DNA of 64,000 nt from DASVBE01 sp963770375 (GTDB lineage Bacteria; Actinomycetota; Actinomycetes; Streptosporangiales; Streptosporangiaceae): contig CAVYPM010000019.1 in NCBI GenBank assembly GCA_963770375.1, forward strand, positions 1 through 64,000, written 5' to 3'. This document shows, piece after piece, positions 1 through 9,994 of the stretch. The notes below the pieces were generated by a model. That model saw only the letters and a list, made by a program, of their open reading frames with translations. It did no database searches and was not told the DNA's origin. How positions within the stretch are numbered: position 1 is the first letter of the stretch; every line of letters starts with the position of its first letter. The position numbers were made by a program, and so were the translations under genes.

Positions 1-2224
1 CCAACCCTTGAAGCCGGGCTGCTTGGCCTCGGCGTCCACGACCTTGCGCTCCCAGTCGTTGAGGTCGATGGGGTAGGTGCCGTCCTCGGCTGCCATGACG
101 TGGAGAGTCCGGGTGGGAAGGTCCGTCTCGGTCCCGTCCGCGTGGCGCACCTTCGTATCAGCCTGTGCGGTCTTCGGTGTCGTCAGGGTGATCCGCTCTG
201 GCTGGGTGGACATGCCTTCCAGCCGGTCGTACTCGGCCTGCTGCTCGTCCGTGAGTCCCTTGCGGGCGACCCGGGTCTGGCCCAGCCACGTCCGGGCGAG
301 ATTGTCGGCCTCGGTGTCCAGTGCTTGCCCGATCTCGGGAACGCGGGCCAGGGACGCCACGGTGATGTGGGCTTCGAGCAGGTCGTCGATCGTCCCCGCC
401 CGGGCCGACGAGATGGTCCACGTAGGACGAGCACAGCGCCGGGCTGAGCACCCGCGTCGCCGCGCGGTAGTAGTCCTCGATTGCCCTCGGGTCGGCACTG
501 AGGGCAAATGCCTTGTAGGACAATCCACCGCCTACGCGACCCCGGACCTCCTCGCCCTCCATGGTGAGCACGTCGTCGCGGGCATCCGCCACCTTCTTGG
601 CGAACTGCACCGCCCGTCCGTCGAGCACTCCGTGAAGGTGCCGGTGCGCCTGTTCGACGGCATCGGTCACGAGCCCGTCCTTCGACAGGGCGGTAGCCAG
701 CGCAGTGAGCCTGCGGATCGGCTTGACGTTCTTCTTCGGGATCGTCACCGAGGGAATGTCCTCGAACTTGTCCCAGACGGCCTGCTCGATAGCCGGGTTG
801 CGATACAGCGGGACCGGGTCGAACAGGACCCGTCGCCCCTGTCCACCGCCCGCGTCCTCGCCATCGTCGGCCTCGTCCTTGGTGGTCGAGCCCTTCATCA
901 GCATCTCCGCTACCCCGACAGCCGTCTTCCGGTCGAACAGGGGCAGGAGGCAGTCCACCGAGTTGAGCAGTTCGTTGCCGGGAATCCGTCGCGCGAGCGG
1001 GGTGCGCATCATCCGGCCGAGCAACTGGGTGATGTGAGTGCGGTCCTTCGCCGGACGGAACGACACCAGCACCTCCGCACGCGGGCAGTCCCAGCCCGTG
1101 GAGATCGCGCTCTTGGCCAGCAGGACCCGGACGTACTTGGCGTCCTGGACCCGCTGCGGCTCGATGTAGGGAACGATCTGCTGGCCCACGGTCAGGTCCT
1201 GGTGTTCGCCGAAGACGTTGGCCACGGCGTCGTGCGCTAGGCCCGGCCACGCCTCGTAGATGGTGTCGAGCGTCCGCACGAGGGTCTCCTGCGATGGCTT
1301 GTCACCCACCTGCACGACCAGGAGCGGAACCACAACCTCCGTCTCGCCCTGCTCCTGCGCGTACTGCTCCCACGCGGCGCTCGATGCCCGGACCTTCTTG
1401 ACGGCCTCGGTCAGCAGCACCGTGTCGAACACGCCGTCCTCGGTGGGGATCGACAGAGCGATGTCGTCCTTCAACAACCCTGATGCCTGCACCAGGGCCG
1501 AATCCACGAGCACGGACGGCAGCGCCGCGCGGCCCTTGGCATCCTTCATGGCCTTCTCGAAGCGCTCCACCGTGGCCGAGATGCCGAACACGACTGGCAT
1601 CGGCGGGACTGAGCCCTGCCCGTTGATGAGCCGCTGCACGATGGTGGTGCGATCCTTGTTCGTCGTCCCCATGCCCCGATGGGCCTCGTCCAGGACGAAG
1701 TACAGCGTCAGGTCCTCGTTCTGGATGGTGTTCGTGATCGTGTCGTAGATCGAAGACTGCACCTCGTCAGGACGCGGCTCAAACAGCGTCGTCTGACCGT
1801 TCGCCGGTCCTGGGTCGCCCTTGACCAGACGCGAGTTCTTGCTCAACTTCTGCGTGTTGAGGAAGTAGACGTAGCCCGGCCGCAACGACGGCTCCGAGAA
1901 GGTGGACTCGACCACGCGCAGGCGGGCATCCAACTCGCTCGACGCCGCCTGGATGCGCGCCCGTGACTGCTCGTTCAGCGACGGATCATCGGAGAACCAC
2001 AGCACGACCGCTCCTGGGTCGGGCTCGAAGTCGAACTCGTCGTTGCCGAAGAACACCGCTTCGATGACCGCAGCCGCCATGACCGTCTTGCCAGCACCAG
2101 TCGTAGCAGTCAGCGAGAACTGGGTCAGCGAGCGGTAGCGGTGGTACATGTCCCGGGCCTGCGCCAGGTTCTTCAGCACATCCCGGACCGCATCGACCTG
2201 GTAGTCCTTCAGCGTGTAGCGCAT
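1..2224 (-). CDS. res: Type III-like restriction subunit (DEAD/DEAH helicase), 3' end outside window
   Basis: This is the helicase/nuclease subunit of a restriction-modification pair; it would translocate on and cut DNA lacking the partner's methylation. The ATG at 2224 follows the mod stop codon directly. Visible helicase motifs are TTGAGKT (about residues 41-47), DEAH (179-182), SAT (216-218), and a GWDCPRAEV motif followed by a QLLGRMMRTP motif. Around 390-400 the frame breaks: the upstream frame turns into Arg/Pro-rich nonsense, while the neighbouring frame continues sensibly (IDDLLEAHITVASLARVPEI) to position 1 without a stop. I take this as one gene with a single-base indel that continues beyond the left edge. 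The nuclease domain expected at the C-terminus of type III Res is not in the window, so assignment to type III rests on the helicase motifs and on the Mod neighbour. Confidence 0.8.
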
Positions 2225-4371
2225 CTACAGGGTCCGTCCGGTGTTGATCTCGAAGTTCTGGAGGTACGACTCGTACAGTCTCACCGGCACCACCGCCTCC
2301 GGCAGATCACGGCACACCATCTGGAACGCCCCGTCATCGTCGGTCACGATGAACGCCAGGCGCACACCCTTAGCCTGCGACAGGCGGCTCAGAAACGCCT
2401 CGGCGTGGTCCAGGTTTGCCAGCACGCCGTAGGTCTCCGCCACGTCCCATCCCTGCTCGCCCAGGTCGCTGATGATCCGGCCCTCGGACCCGGCCCGCAT
2501 CCACAGCATGGCAGCGATCCTGGCGAACGCCCGGTTGTGTCGAACGGACAGCGATGCCTCGTAGGTGAGGGTGAAGAAGGCCGCGTTCTCCTCGAACCCG
2601 TCGCTCATGGGGAACTCGTCGGTGAACTTGTAGTCCCCCTTGATCGGGTCGCCTTGTGGGGTCTTGCCCGTGATCGCAGCGGTGATGCGCGGCTTGGTGA
2701 TGTAGTCGCAGATGCCGAGCGCCTCCCACTCGGGATCGCCGGGGCGCAGCCCCGTCTTGCGGAGCCCGGCCTGCTCGTCCGCGCTCACCTCGTTGTTCGT
2801 CACCGAGATGCATTGACGGCGACCACCATCCTGCCGGTTGAGGCGCATGACCGCGTGAGCCGTGGTGCCCGAGCCCGAGAAGAAGTCCAGGACGATGGCA
2901 CTCGGCTTATCCGCGACGACAGAAGCGGAGCGTGTCCTCGACCGCGTAGAGAGACTTCGGGAAGGGAAACTTGCGGCCCGGCATCAGACGCCGTCAACAC
3001 GCCGGAACCGTGAGTCGCCAGCATCGTGCGGCGCGATTCCACACTGTCGTTCCGGCAGCGACGAGCGGTCGTGTCGACCTGCTCAAGCTCAATGGACCCC
3101 GTTAGTGTCCCTGGCCCGCAACGGCGAATGCTGCCCTGTCTCGATGCGCTCAACTGGCCCCGGTTGAGGTACAAGATCTCAGGGATCGTTCCTCTGTCAT
3201 CAGGCACCCGACCTTCGCGCATCCCTGCGCCATCAGGCGCGCAGGGCTTCAGAGCCAACCTGCCATCGCTTCTCCGTCCGTCCCTCGGTCGAGGGGCCAT
3301 ACGGCCACGCAGGCCGCCGGGAGGCTCGACGCTGTCGCGTGATCATCGTGCCGAAGCGGGTGCACCAACGCTCGAAGATGGGCTCTTGCGGCTATCGACA
3401 CGAACACTGGGTAGAACTGATTCGGTCGGTCGCTCTCGCCGAGCTTCGTTGCCGCTCGCAGCAGACGCTCCCATCGGACGGCTTCAGCGCCACGTGTCTT
3501 CCGGATCTCCCGTAAGTAGATCGTCAGGTGTCAGACGCTGGACCCGCTTCGCCAAAAAATACGAAGAAGACATATTCATCGACTCGCGCGAAGTCGTCGG
3601 ATACGTGTGACTCCTCGGGTTGATCACGATAGTAACCATCTGGTATGTCGCATCAGGAAATATTTGCTCCAGCAGCAGCCCAAGCCGATGATACTCCTTC
3701 TCGTCAATCGTGACGATGAGCACCGAGTCATCCGGGTTGAGCAGCTCGCGCGCGATCTTCAGCCGTCGCTCCATGAACGCGAGCCACTTGGAGTGCCGGT
3801 AGTCGTCGTCGGCCTCGACGTAGTTGTTGTTGTACTTCCAGTCCTTCGCACCCGTGTTGTACGGCGGGTCGATGTAGATGGCGTCGATAGCATGACGGTG
3901 GGTGTAGGTCAGCAACTCCAGGGCGTGGAAGTTCTCAGCGTTGATGACCGTGTGGAACGGCTTGTCGCCGCCGCGCTGCACCCTGCCGGTCTCTACCAGG
4001 CCGGGGTAGATGGTGTCCTTGAACTCAGCGACCACGACGAGATCGTCAATCGACACTGCCTTGGTCTCCGGCTCGTCCTGGTCCAACTCCTCCAGGTCAG
4101 CCACTCTGCCGATCCCGCTCGGCGCGATCTTGACGACACGCCACAGTCGCTGATCCGCTCTCTCCGCACTACCGCGAGGTGGAAGCACACGCACTTTGTC
4201 ACCACGGCGTACGGGTCGTCCCGGAAGTTCCACAGCCTCGGGCTGGTGCCGCTCGAAGACCAGGCCGAAAGTGCGCCGCTTGGTCAGCGCAGCAATCTCC
4301 GACTCCAGGTCCGCGCCCAGTTGCGGGTCCACCTGGCGGGCTTGGCGAAGAAGGTCGGTCAGCCGTGACAC
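2225..4371 (-). CDS. mod: Type III-like DNA methyltransferase (Mod), frameshifted
   Basis: This is a beta-class adenine-specific DNA methyltransferase, in which the catalytic motif precedes the AdoMet motif. DPPYNTG is at about residues 168-174; FSGSGTTAHAV and then MRLNRQDGGRRQ lie near 2845-2905. The GTG at 4371 is chosen because AGGAG sits six bases upstream and the following residues (SRLTDLLRQARQ) match the usual N-terminus of the family. The centre, 2900-3480, is badly disrupted: recognisable fragments (AAGTTVWNR, then HDAG, then MPGRKFPFPKSLYAVEDTL) lie in different frames within about 150 bases. The last part (2225-2848) is intact. As it stands the gene is not translatable end to end; either several sequencing indels or real decay could explain this. 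It forms an operon with res, with no gap between them. Confidence 0.8.
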
Positions 4372-4675
4372 AGAGCGCTCCTGATCGTAGATACGGCCCC
4401 ACCGTACCAACGGGCAGCCTAAGTCCGATTCGGAATGCCGCGTTGACTGTGAGCTGGGCCATTGAGGACGAGGAATACGGCTCCGGCGCCGTCGCCAGCA
4501 TGCTCAGGGCTGCCACTCCGCCGCCGGGCCTCGCTGGCCGCCGCTGTCCCATCAACTCATGCGGCGGACACCCATGTCGGACCTCAACATCGTTCGCGCT
4601 CGCGCTGCCTGCGCACGCGCCGTCGTGGTGTGGACACTCGTCGGTGCGGCAGCGTGTTCTGGGTACTGTCGAGCT
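4372..4675. other. Intergenic region between divergent mod and HD genes
   Basis: These 304 bases separate the mod start (minus strand) from the HD-domain gene (plus strand). I see no convincing gene, RNA or strong hairpin here. A TACTGT hexamer at 4664-4669, seven bases before the GTG at 4676, could be a -10 element of a near-leaderless plus-strand transcript, but no good -35 accompanies it. Confidence 0.4.
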
Positions 4676-4678
4676 GTG

Positions 4679-5224
4679 ATGACCACGGACGATGCGGCAC
4701 GGCTGGCTGAAGAGCGGCTTGCTGAGTCGCTTCCACGGCGGTGGCGGCATGTCCGGTCGGTGGCTCGGCGTGCTAGGTGGGTTGCCAAGGAGCTGGCGCT
4801 GCCCGACGATCTGGTGACGGCGGCGTGGCTGCACGACATCGGGTATGCCCCCGAACTGGCAGAGACTGGTTTTCATCCCCTGGATGGGGCGCGCTATCTC
4901 CGTCGTGTGGGTGTGGATGGGCAGGTTGTGAGCCTGGTGGCTTACCACTCGTGTGCGCAGATCGAGGCTGAAGTCCGGGGGCTGGGTGCTGAGCTTGCGT
5001 CGGAGTTCGCTCCAGCTGATTCGTTGCTGGCTGATGGTCTGCTCTATTGCGATATGACGACCGGGCCTGATGGCGGCTACGTGCGGCCTGCTGAGCGGCT
5101 GGTGGAGATCCGCGGCCGGTACGGTCCCGATCACGAGGTGACGCGGTTCGTGGCGCGGGCTGCCTCGGAGATCCTGGCCACTTGTGCGCGCGTTGAAGAG
5201 ATGCTGCCCTCTCAGCCCAGGTAG
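4679..5224 (+). CDS. HD-domain (HDIG-type) phosphohydrolase
   Basis: This is a small predicted metal-dependent phosphohydrolase of about 181 residues. The HD signature is visible as HVRSVARRARWV near residue 25 and AAWLHDIGYAPEL near residue 50, with a later YHSC and a conserved Asp, which is the spacing expected of HD proteins. The substrate cannot be told from sequence. The start is set at the ATG at 4679, with GTG at 4676 just before it; the frame is open further upstream, but that part (Ala/Arg-rich with Cys) does not look coding. The 3' end overlaps the convergent NUDIX gene by 13 bases. HD, NUDIX and XRE-DUF5919 genes together suggest a module handling nucleotides or their derivatives, which is inference. 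Confidence 0.75.
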   Translation: MTTDDAARLAEERLAESLPRRWRHVRSVARRARWVAKELALPDDLVTAAWLHDIGYAPELAETGFHPLDGARYLRRVGVDGQVVSLVAYHSCAQIEAEVRGLGAELASEFAPADSLLADGLLYCDMTTGPDGGYVRPAERLVEIRGRYGPDHEVTRFVARAASEILATCARVEEMLPSQPR

Positions 5225-5688
5225 GGCTCGGGTCGTTTGTCCAGATAGTGCTGGATGCGCTGGCGCATCGACGGGTGCATCGGCAAGGCCTGGATGGCGT
5301 CTGGGTGGACCCATTGCGGCTCAGATGTCTCGCTGCTCGGCTGCAGCTTCCCGCCAACCGGCCGGGCGGTGAAGACGACCGAGAACTCCTGCCGGGCTTC
5401 GCCGTTGCTGGTGTAGAGGATCACGTGGCGGGGGTTGGTGTAGATCCCGACTAGGCCAGTGATCGTGCAGGTGATCCCGGTTTCTTCCTGGGTTTCGCGG
5501 ACGGCTGCGTCGGTGATCGACTCGCCGGGGTCCATGCCGCCGCCCGGGACTGCCCAGTTGCCGTTGTCGGTGCGGCGGATCATCAGGATCTCGCCGGGAT
5601 CGTTGACCACGATCACGTTGGCGGAGGGGACGATGCTGTTGGCCTTTGGTGCCGCTGGGTCGTCGAGGTAGTCGATCCGCTCACCCAT
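5212..5688 (-). CDS. NUDIX hydrolase
   Basis: This 158-residue NUDIX protein is predicted to hydrolyse nucleoside-diphosphate-linked substrates. The full Nudix box GX5EX7REUXEEXGU is present: GGGMDPGESITDAAVRETQE followed by ETGI, at about residues 48-71. The substrate is unknown. The ATG at 5688 overlaps the stop of the upstream XRE gene by eight bases, so the two are probably one translationally coupled operon. NUDIX genes are frequent cargo of actinomycete integrative elements, which fits the location. Confidence 0.88.
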   Translation of the reverse strand: MGERIDYLDDPAAPKANSIVPSANVIVVNDPGEILMIRRTDNGNWAVPGGGMDPGESITDAAVRETQEETGITCTITGLVGIYTNPRHVILYTSNGEARQEFSVVFTARPVGGKLQPSSETSEPQWVHPDAIQALPMHPSMRQRIQHYLDKRPEPYLG

Positions 5689-6451
5689 CTATGACCACCT
5701 TCTGGCCGGTCCAGGCCTTGCGGGTCTGGTCCCATACACGGTCAAAGCTGCGGGCGTAGGTCTGGAACACGGTTCCCGAACTGAGATGCCGCAGGTGCAG
5801 GACCGGGGCGAAGTGAGCAGGGACCCCGTAGGCGTGGGTGTTGACCAGCATGTCGTCATCGAACCAGTAGATCGAGTTGTACAGGGTCGTAGAGTGCAGC
5901 CTGATCCGGATGCCGGGATGGCTGGCGAAGGGCCGGTAGTAAGCCAGCAGGACGTTGCGGATCTTCGCCGCGATCGCATCACCAATGTCCTCCTCCTGCC
6001 CGCGCAGCGCGACCTGGGGGCAGTCCGGGTCACCAATCAGGATGCGGATGGAAGCTCCCTCGTCGGCCTTCTTCTTCAGCAGCTCGATCTTGCGGGAGTG
6101 CTGCTCGGCAAGGAAGAACCCCGAGTAGACCAGGATGCCGATGTTGTCGATCGCGTTCTCGAACAGCCTGGCCCACAGGTCGTCGGGCACGTCGGCCCGG
6201 TAGGGGTAGATCTGGACGATCTCCGATTCTGTGATCTCGCTGCGCCGTTTGCGTGAGTAGCCATCGGGCCACAGCCATCCCTCGTCCTTCTGCACCAGCA
6301 CCGAGATCCGGTGCCGGAACTGCGGATACGGAGTTCGGCCCTGGGTGACCCAGCGCTCGACTGTCTTGGAGTTCACGCCCAGGTCTGCCGCTAGGTCCTC
6401 AGGGGTGACGCGGGCTGCCATGAGCGCGTCCCGGAGCCGGTCGTTCGCCAT
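5681..6451 (-). CDS. XRE-type regulator with C-terminal DUF5919 (PLD-like) domain
   Basis: This is a 256-residue two-domain protein. The N-terminal 70 residues form a helix-turn-helix (LRDALMAARVTPEDLAADLG, then NSKTVERWVTQGR), so DNA binding is expected. The C-terminal part (about 95-250) contains FENAIDNIGILVYSGFFLAE and a late HSTTLYNSIYWFDDDM segment, which I recognise as DUF5919, a domain with features of the phospholipase D fold but without clear twin HKD motifs. The ATG at 6451 has AGAAGGA nine bases upstream. A tandem 10-bp repeat at 6462-6481 lies immediately upstream and could be its own operator. It is divergently oriented from the element genes starting at 6627 and may control both directions. 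Confidence 0.75.
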   Translation of the reverse strand: MANDRLRDALMAARVTPEDLAADLGVNSKTVERWVTQGRTPYPQFRHRISVLVQKDEGWLWPDGYSRKRRSEITESEIVQIYPYRADVPDDLWARLFENAIDNIGILVYSGFFLAEQHSRKIELLKKKADEGASIRILIGDPDCPQVALRGQEEDIGDAIAAKIRNVLLAYYRPFASHPGIRIRLHSTTLYNSIYWFDDDMLVNTHAYGVPAHFAPVLHLRHLSSGTVFQTYARSFDRVWDQTRKAWTGQKVVIDG

Positions 6452-6461
6452 GGCTGATCCT

Positions 6462-6481
6462 TCTAAGGGACGTCTAGGGAC
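6462..6481. promoter_or_regulatory. Tandem decamer, candidate operator of the XRE regulator
   Basis: TCTAAGGGAC is followed directly by GTCTAGGGAC, a near-perfect 10-bp direct repeat one helical turn apart, just upstream of the XRE gene's ribosome binding site. GTCCTAG at 6503-6509 is an inverted relative of the same core. The placement suggests autoregulation; this is inferred from position and repetition only. Confidence 0.45.
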
Positions 6482-6626
6482 TGACTTGGACCACAGTAAC
6501 TCGTCCTAGCCGGTCCTTGTGGGAGTTACGGCGTCCCGCCCGCCGCGGCCAGATTGGAACCGTGGCCAATCCGGCCATTCACAGCACTAGCCCCACAGAG
6601 GGGCTGCCACAGAAGGAGTGGTTGTC

Positions 6627-6947
6627 ATGCGTCTGATGCTCGACACGTCGGCGGTGACGTTCCAGGTGACCCGGGCGGCGGAGGCGCGCAAGGACTTCGG
6701 CAAGGACGTGCAGAAGGTGGACCGCGAAAGCGGCCGCCCGCAGTGGGTTGTGGAGGTGCTCGCCCAGGACACCGAGCGCGGGGAGGTGATCCGGATCACG
6801 GTGACTGGTGACCAGCCCAAGGTGAACCCGGGCCAGTCCGTGCGCTTCGAGGCCCTGGAGGCGATCGCCTGGAACAACAACGGCAAGGGCGGCGTGGCCT
6901 ACCGGGCCGCGGCCATCCACCCCGCACAGCAGTCCCGCGCCGCCTGA
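6627..6947 (+). CDS. Small conserved AICE protein (Pra-like/SCO3934-like group)
   Basis: This 106-residue protein starts at ATG 6627, with AGAAGGAG eight bases upstream. It resembles small proteins found beside tra and rep genes in Streptomyces integrative elements: a beta-rich layout with a central 'DRESGRPQWVVEVLAQDTER' stretch, then a VNPGQSV(R)FEALEAIAW segment and an AYRAAAI-type end. Their function is not firmly established; some relatives are annotated as activators of replication, integration and excision. The gene is intact, unlike most of its neighbours. It is the first of a run of plus-strand element genes. Confidence 0.6.
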   Translation: MRLMLDTSAVTFQVTRAAEARKDFGKDVQKVDRESGRPQWVVEVLAQDTERGEVIRITVTGDQPKVNPGQSVRFEALEAIAWNNNGKGGVAYRAAAIHPAQQSRAA

Positions 6948-7037
6948 GCCCAGCGCGCATCTCTCCCGCCCTGCCTGTTCTGGCAGGCACACCTACCGGC
7001 AGTCACTCGGCATCACCAGCAGAAAGGAACCGCTGCG

Positions 7038-7412
7038 ATGACCAGCAGCACCACCAAGATCAAGGCCGTCAGCGACGGCAACGGCACCACCAGCGCGGTC
7101 CTGCGCCCCGGCGCCAGGACCTGGCTGCCCTGCGTGACCACGAGGCCAAGACCCTCATCGGCTCTGGTCTGCGAGGCCAACCGCACAACGTCAGCTGTCG
7201 CGCATGACATGTTCGACGCCATCTACGACCGGGACAGCAAGAAGTCCCCGGCCGCCCAGCTGCAGGACCGCCTGTGCGAGGCGCTGACCTGCCTGGAAAC
7301 CACCGATCACTACCTGCGGATGCTCGGCAGCGTCCTCGACGAGCGCGCCGAGACCCAGGACCGCTCCGAGCAGGACGGCGACCCGGAGGACCCGGGAGAG
7401 CCGCCGTTCTAG
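7038..7412 (+). CDS. Hypothetical element protein, probably frameshifted
   Basis: The frame of 124 codons starts at ATG 7038, with GAAAGGAA upstream. I do not recognise a family. The C-terminal half (MFDAIYDRDSKKSPAAQLQD, then LCEALTCLETTDHYLRMLGS) looks like a genuine helical, acidic-ended protein. The segment around residues 21-50 is rich in Pro, Arg and Thr and looks out of frame: an alternative frame there reads DLAALRDHEAKTLIG, so two compensating indels are likely. It lies between the small AICE protein and the transfer gene. Confidence 0.4.
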   Translation: MTSSTTKIKAVSDGNGTTSAVLRPGARTWLPCVTTRPRPSSALVCEANRTTSAVAHDMFDAIYDRDSKKSPAAQLQDRLCEALTCLETTDHYLRMLGSVLDERAETQDRSEQDGDPEDPGEPPF

Positions 7413-7504
7413 ATGCGAGCGCCGGGCTGGAGGACGGCAATCCTCCGGCCCGGCCAGCCACCGAAAACCCATCCCAACTGCTCAATCAGAAAGGGGTACG
7501 TGGC

Positions 7505-7922
7505 GTGTTTCACGTTATCAGCGCGGCGCTGGCCCGCCTAGCACGGCGGATCGAGCCCATCCGTGACGGCCGCATCAGCGAGGCCGCCTCCTGGCACGGC
7601 TGGACGGCCGTCCAGGTCTCCCGCGGCACGTGGGAGTACCGCGACCCGCGGTTCACCGACCTGGCCATGGACCGGCAAGGCCTGCGCTCGGGCTGCGAGC
7701 ACTGCGACGACAAGACCCGCGATCGCGATCGACAACCGGGCCGTGGAGGGCATCGCCTCCCCGCTGGTCCCGTCCTGGACCCAGACCGCGATCACCGATC
7801 GCATCCAGCCGCCTGGGCCACGGTCCCGGTCTGGACCCGCGACCGGCCAGCCCGGCGTGTTCACCGCCAGCGGCCAGACCCTGGCCGGCATCGCAGGGCC
7901 GCGCGGACACCGGGAGGCCGTG
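7505..7922 (+). CDS. Hypothetical element protein upstream of tra, frameshifted
   Basis: From GTG 7505, preceded by AGAAAGGGG, the frame reads VFHVISAALARLARRIEPIR and continues through a TWEYRDPRF segment to a CEHCDD motif near 7700. It is then lost at about 7735. The neighbouring frame continues (AIDNRAVEGIASPLVPSW) up to the tra start at 7923. I do not recognise a family; the Cys pair may bind a metal. Its position immediately before the transfer ATPase suggests it belongs to the transfer operon. Confidence 0.35.
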
Positions 7923-9513
7923 ATGGCCGCCAAGCCCAGCCCGCGCAACCACCGCAACAACCCCTATGTGCTGGACGGGTTCGCCGCCCAGCTGCACACC
8001 AGCGCCGCCGGTTCCCTGTGGCGGCTGCGCTCCGAAGTGACCGTCCTCGCCGTGCTCGGCGGGGCGTACTTCGGGCTGTACCGGGCCCTGTCCGGGTCGT
8101 TCATCTCCGCGGCCGTGGTCCTGGCCGTCATCGTCACCGCGGTGCTGTGGCGCCTCCGTCGCGCCGGTTCATTACCCGGCGGGCCTGGTGCGTGATCTCG
8201 CGGCACCGTATCCAGCGGGTGTTCTGGGAAACCCGCATGCACACACGGTCCGGCCGCCTGTCGCTGGTCCTGTGGATCCGCCCGACCCAGGTCGGGTGAG
8301 ACGGCGCTGATCTGGTGCCGCGCCGGGATCTGCTTCGAGGACCTCGAAGCCCACACCGGCGAACTCGCCGCGGCCTGCTACGCCCGCGAAGCCCGCGTCG
8401 AGAAATCCAAGCGGTGGGCGCAGCTGGTCACCGTTCACATCGTGCGCCGCGACACCCTCGCGGCCCGCACCGTCATCGCCTCCGGGCTGGCACCGCTGCC
8501 GGTGCCCGAGGTCCGGCGATACCACCTCCACAGCCGCCTGAGCGCGGCTCCTGTCCGGGATGCTCCCGGGCCCTGGCCGCACACGGCCTGGGCCCCGGGG
8601 GCTTCCCCCACTCCCCACCCATGCAGGACGCCTGGCTTCCGGAAGGGACGTGATAGGCCATGGCACCCGACCCTGCCCGCCGCGCCGCTGTCGATCTGGC
8701 ACCCGGTGCACCTGGGCACCGATGAGATGGGCCGCCCGGTGCGGGTGACCCTCGCCGAGCGCAACATGCTCATCGGCGGCGAACCCGGCGGCGGCAAGTC
8801 CGTCGCCCTGCAGCTGATCACCGCGCACGGCGCCCTGTCGCCGGACTGCGAGCTGATCCTGGTCGACGGCAAGCGGGTCGAACTCGGACTGTGGCGCGAC
8901 TGCGCGACCCGGTTCATCGGCCCGTCGCTCGATGACGCGATCGAGACCATGCACTGGCTGCAGGACATGATCGACGAGCGCACCGAATGGCTGCTCGACC
9001 ACGAAGAGCGCAAGATCACCCGCGACCTGGGGTTCCCGGTCTACCTGATGCCCGTCGACGAGGTCGCCTACTTCTCGGCCACCAAGGGCACCACCGTCCA
9101 GCAGAAGGAGTTCAACGCCGCCAACCGCGACGTGGTCGCCCGCGGCCGCGCCCCGGGCATCATCGCCGTCGAGGCCACCCAGCGGCCCTCGGCCGACATC
9201 ATCCCCACGTCCCTGCGGGACCTGTTCGGCTACCGGTGGGCGTTCCGCTGCTCCACCGAAGCCATCTCCGACACCATCCTCGGGCACGGCTGGGCCGTCC
9301 AAGGGCTACACCGCCGAGGACATCGACCCCCAGGCCCGCGGGGTGTCCTGGCTGCGCGCCGAGGACGGCTTCCCCCGCAAGGTCAAGGCCGCCTATCTCT
9401 CCGATGACCAGATCATCACCCTGGCCGAGCATGCGGCCACCGCACGTACCAGGGCAGCTAGTCATGACAGCGGCAACGTCATCCCGCTTTCCCGCAAGGA
9501 TGATGCCGCATGA
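7923..9513 (+). CDS. TraB-like FtsK/SpoIIIE DNA transfer ATPase, frameshifted
   Basis: This is the conjugative double-stranded DNA translocase typical of AICEs. It starts at ATG 7923 (MAAKPSPRNHRNNPYVLDGF) and has membrane-spanning segments around 8038-8150. A fragment in another frame then carries FITRRAWCVISRHRIQRVFW (near 8170), followed by ETALIWCRAGICFEDLEAHT (near 8300). The Walker A motif GGEPGGGKS lies near 8775, a Walker B-like YLMPVDEVAYF near 9045, and TQRPSADIIPTSLRDLFGYR near 9178. The last part (KGYTAEDIDPQARGVSWLRA) is in a further frame. At least three frameshifts (about 8165, 8300, 9300) interrupt it. The TGA at 9511-9513 overlaps the next start codon. In this class of element a single Tra protein moves the whole plasmid between mycelia. 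Confidence 0.8.
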
Positions 9514-9914
9514 CTACCAGGGTTCCCTACCTGGATGGCCTGCGGAGCCGGAATATCAAACCTGAGTTCTATGACCCTGACGGTCGTCGTTATGGCCTGC
9601 CGACCTATCCCTACCGCCTGGCCCCTGATGGCCTGCTGACAATCCGCCAGCTCCGGGCTAAGGGCCTGCGTCCTGGCGGTCAGGACATCGTCGCGCAGAT
9701 TTTATGGCGGCACCGTAAGCACCGCCGGGTCGCTTACCTCTACCGAATCCAGGACGCCAAGCCGAAACGGCAGGCAACCGCGGCCCAACTGGCTGCTATT
9801 GGCAAAGCACTTGCTGCCCGCCGGACCTGTCCGTCCTGCGGCATTGAGAAGTCCTATTGCATCCCCCGGTCCCGGGTGAATGCAACGACTGCCACGACCA
9901 GCAGCAGGCATAAA
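9510..9914 (+). CDS. RRQRL-motif zinc-binding element protein
   Basis: The ATG at 9510 overlaps the tra stop. The N-terminal part (YGLPTYPYRLAPDGLLTIRQ, then LRAKGLRPGGQD and RRVAYLYR) and a C-terminal zinc ribbon match the family annotated as 'RRQRL motif-containing zinc-binding protein' in Streptomyces elements. The first cysteine pair is CPSC. The second (ECNDCHDQ) is recovered only by removing one base near 9872, after which the gene stops at TAA 9912-9914. Without that correction the frame runs on into unrelated sequence. The function is unknown; it is consistently found between tra and rep genes. Confidence 0.65.
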
Positions 9915-9994
9915 CCGCCACGGCACACCGCCGGGCGCCTTCGGCCATCTGGCCACCACAGTAAGAAACCCGTTCCATCCGAAAGGAAACTGTC

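Noticed and set aside
4559..4678. N-terminal extension of the HD protein from ATG 4559
   Set aside because: The extra 40 residues are Ala/Arg/Cys-rich without family similarity, and the GTG/ATG pair at 4676-4681 fits the known start of the domain better.
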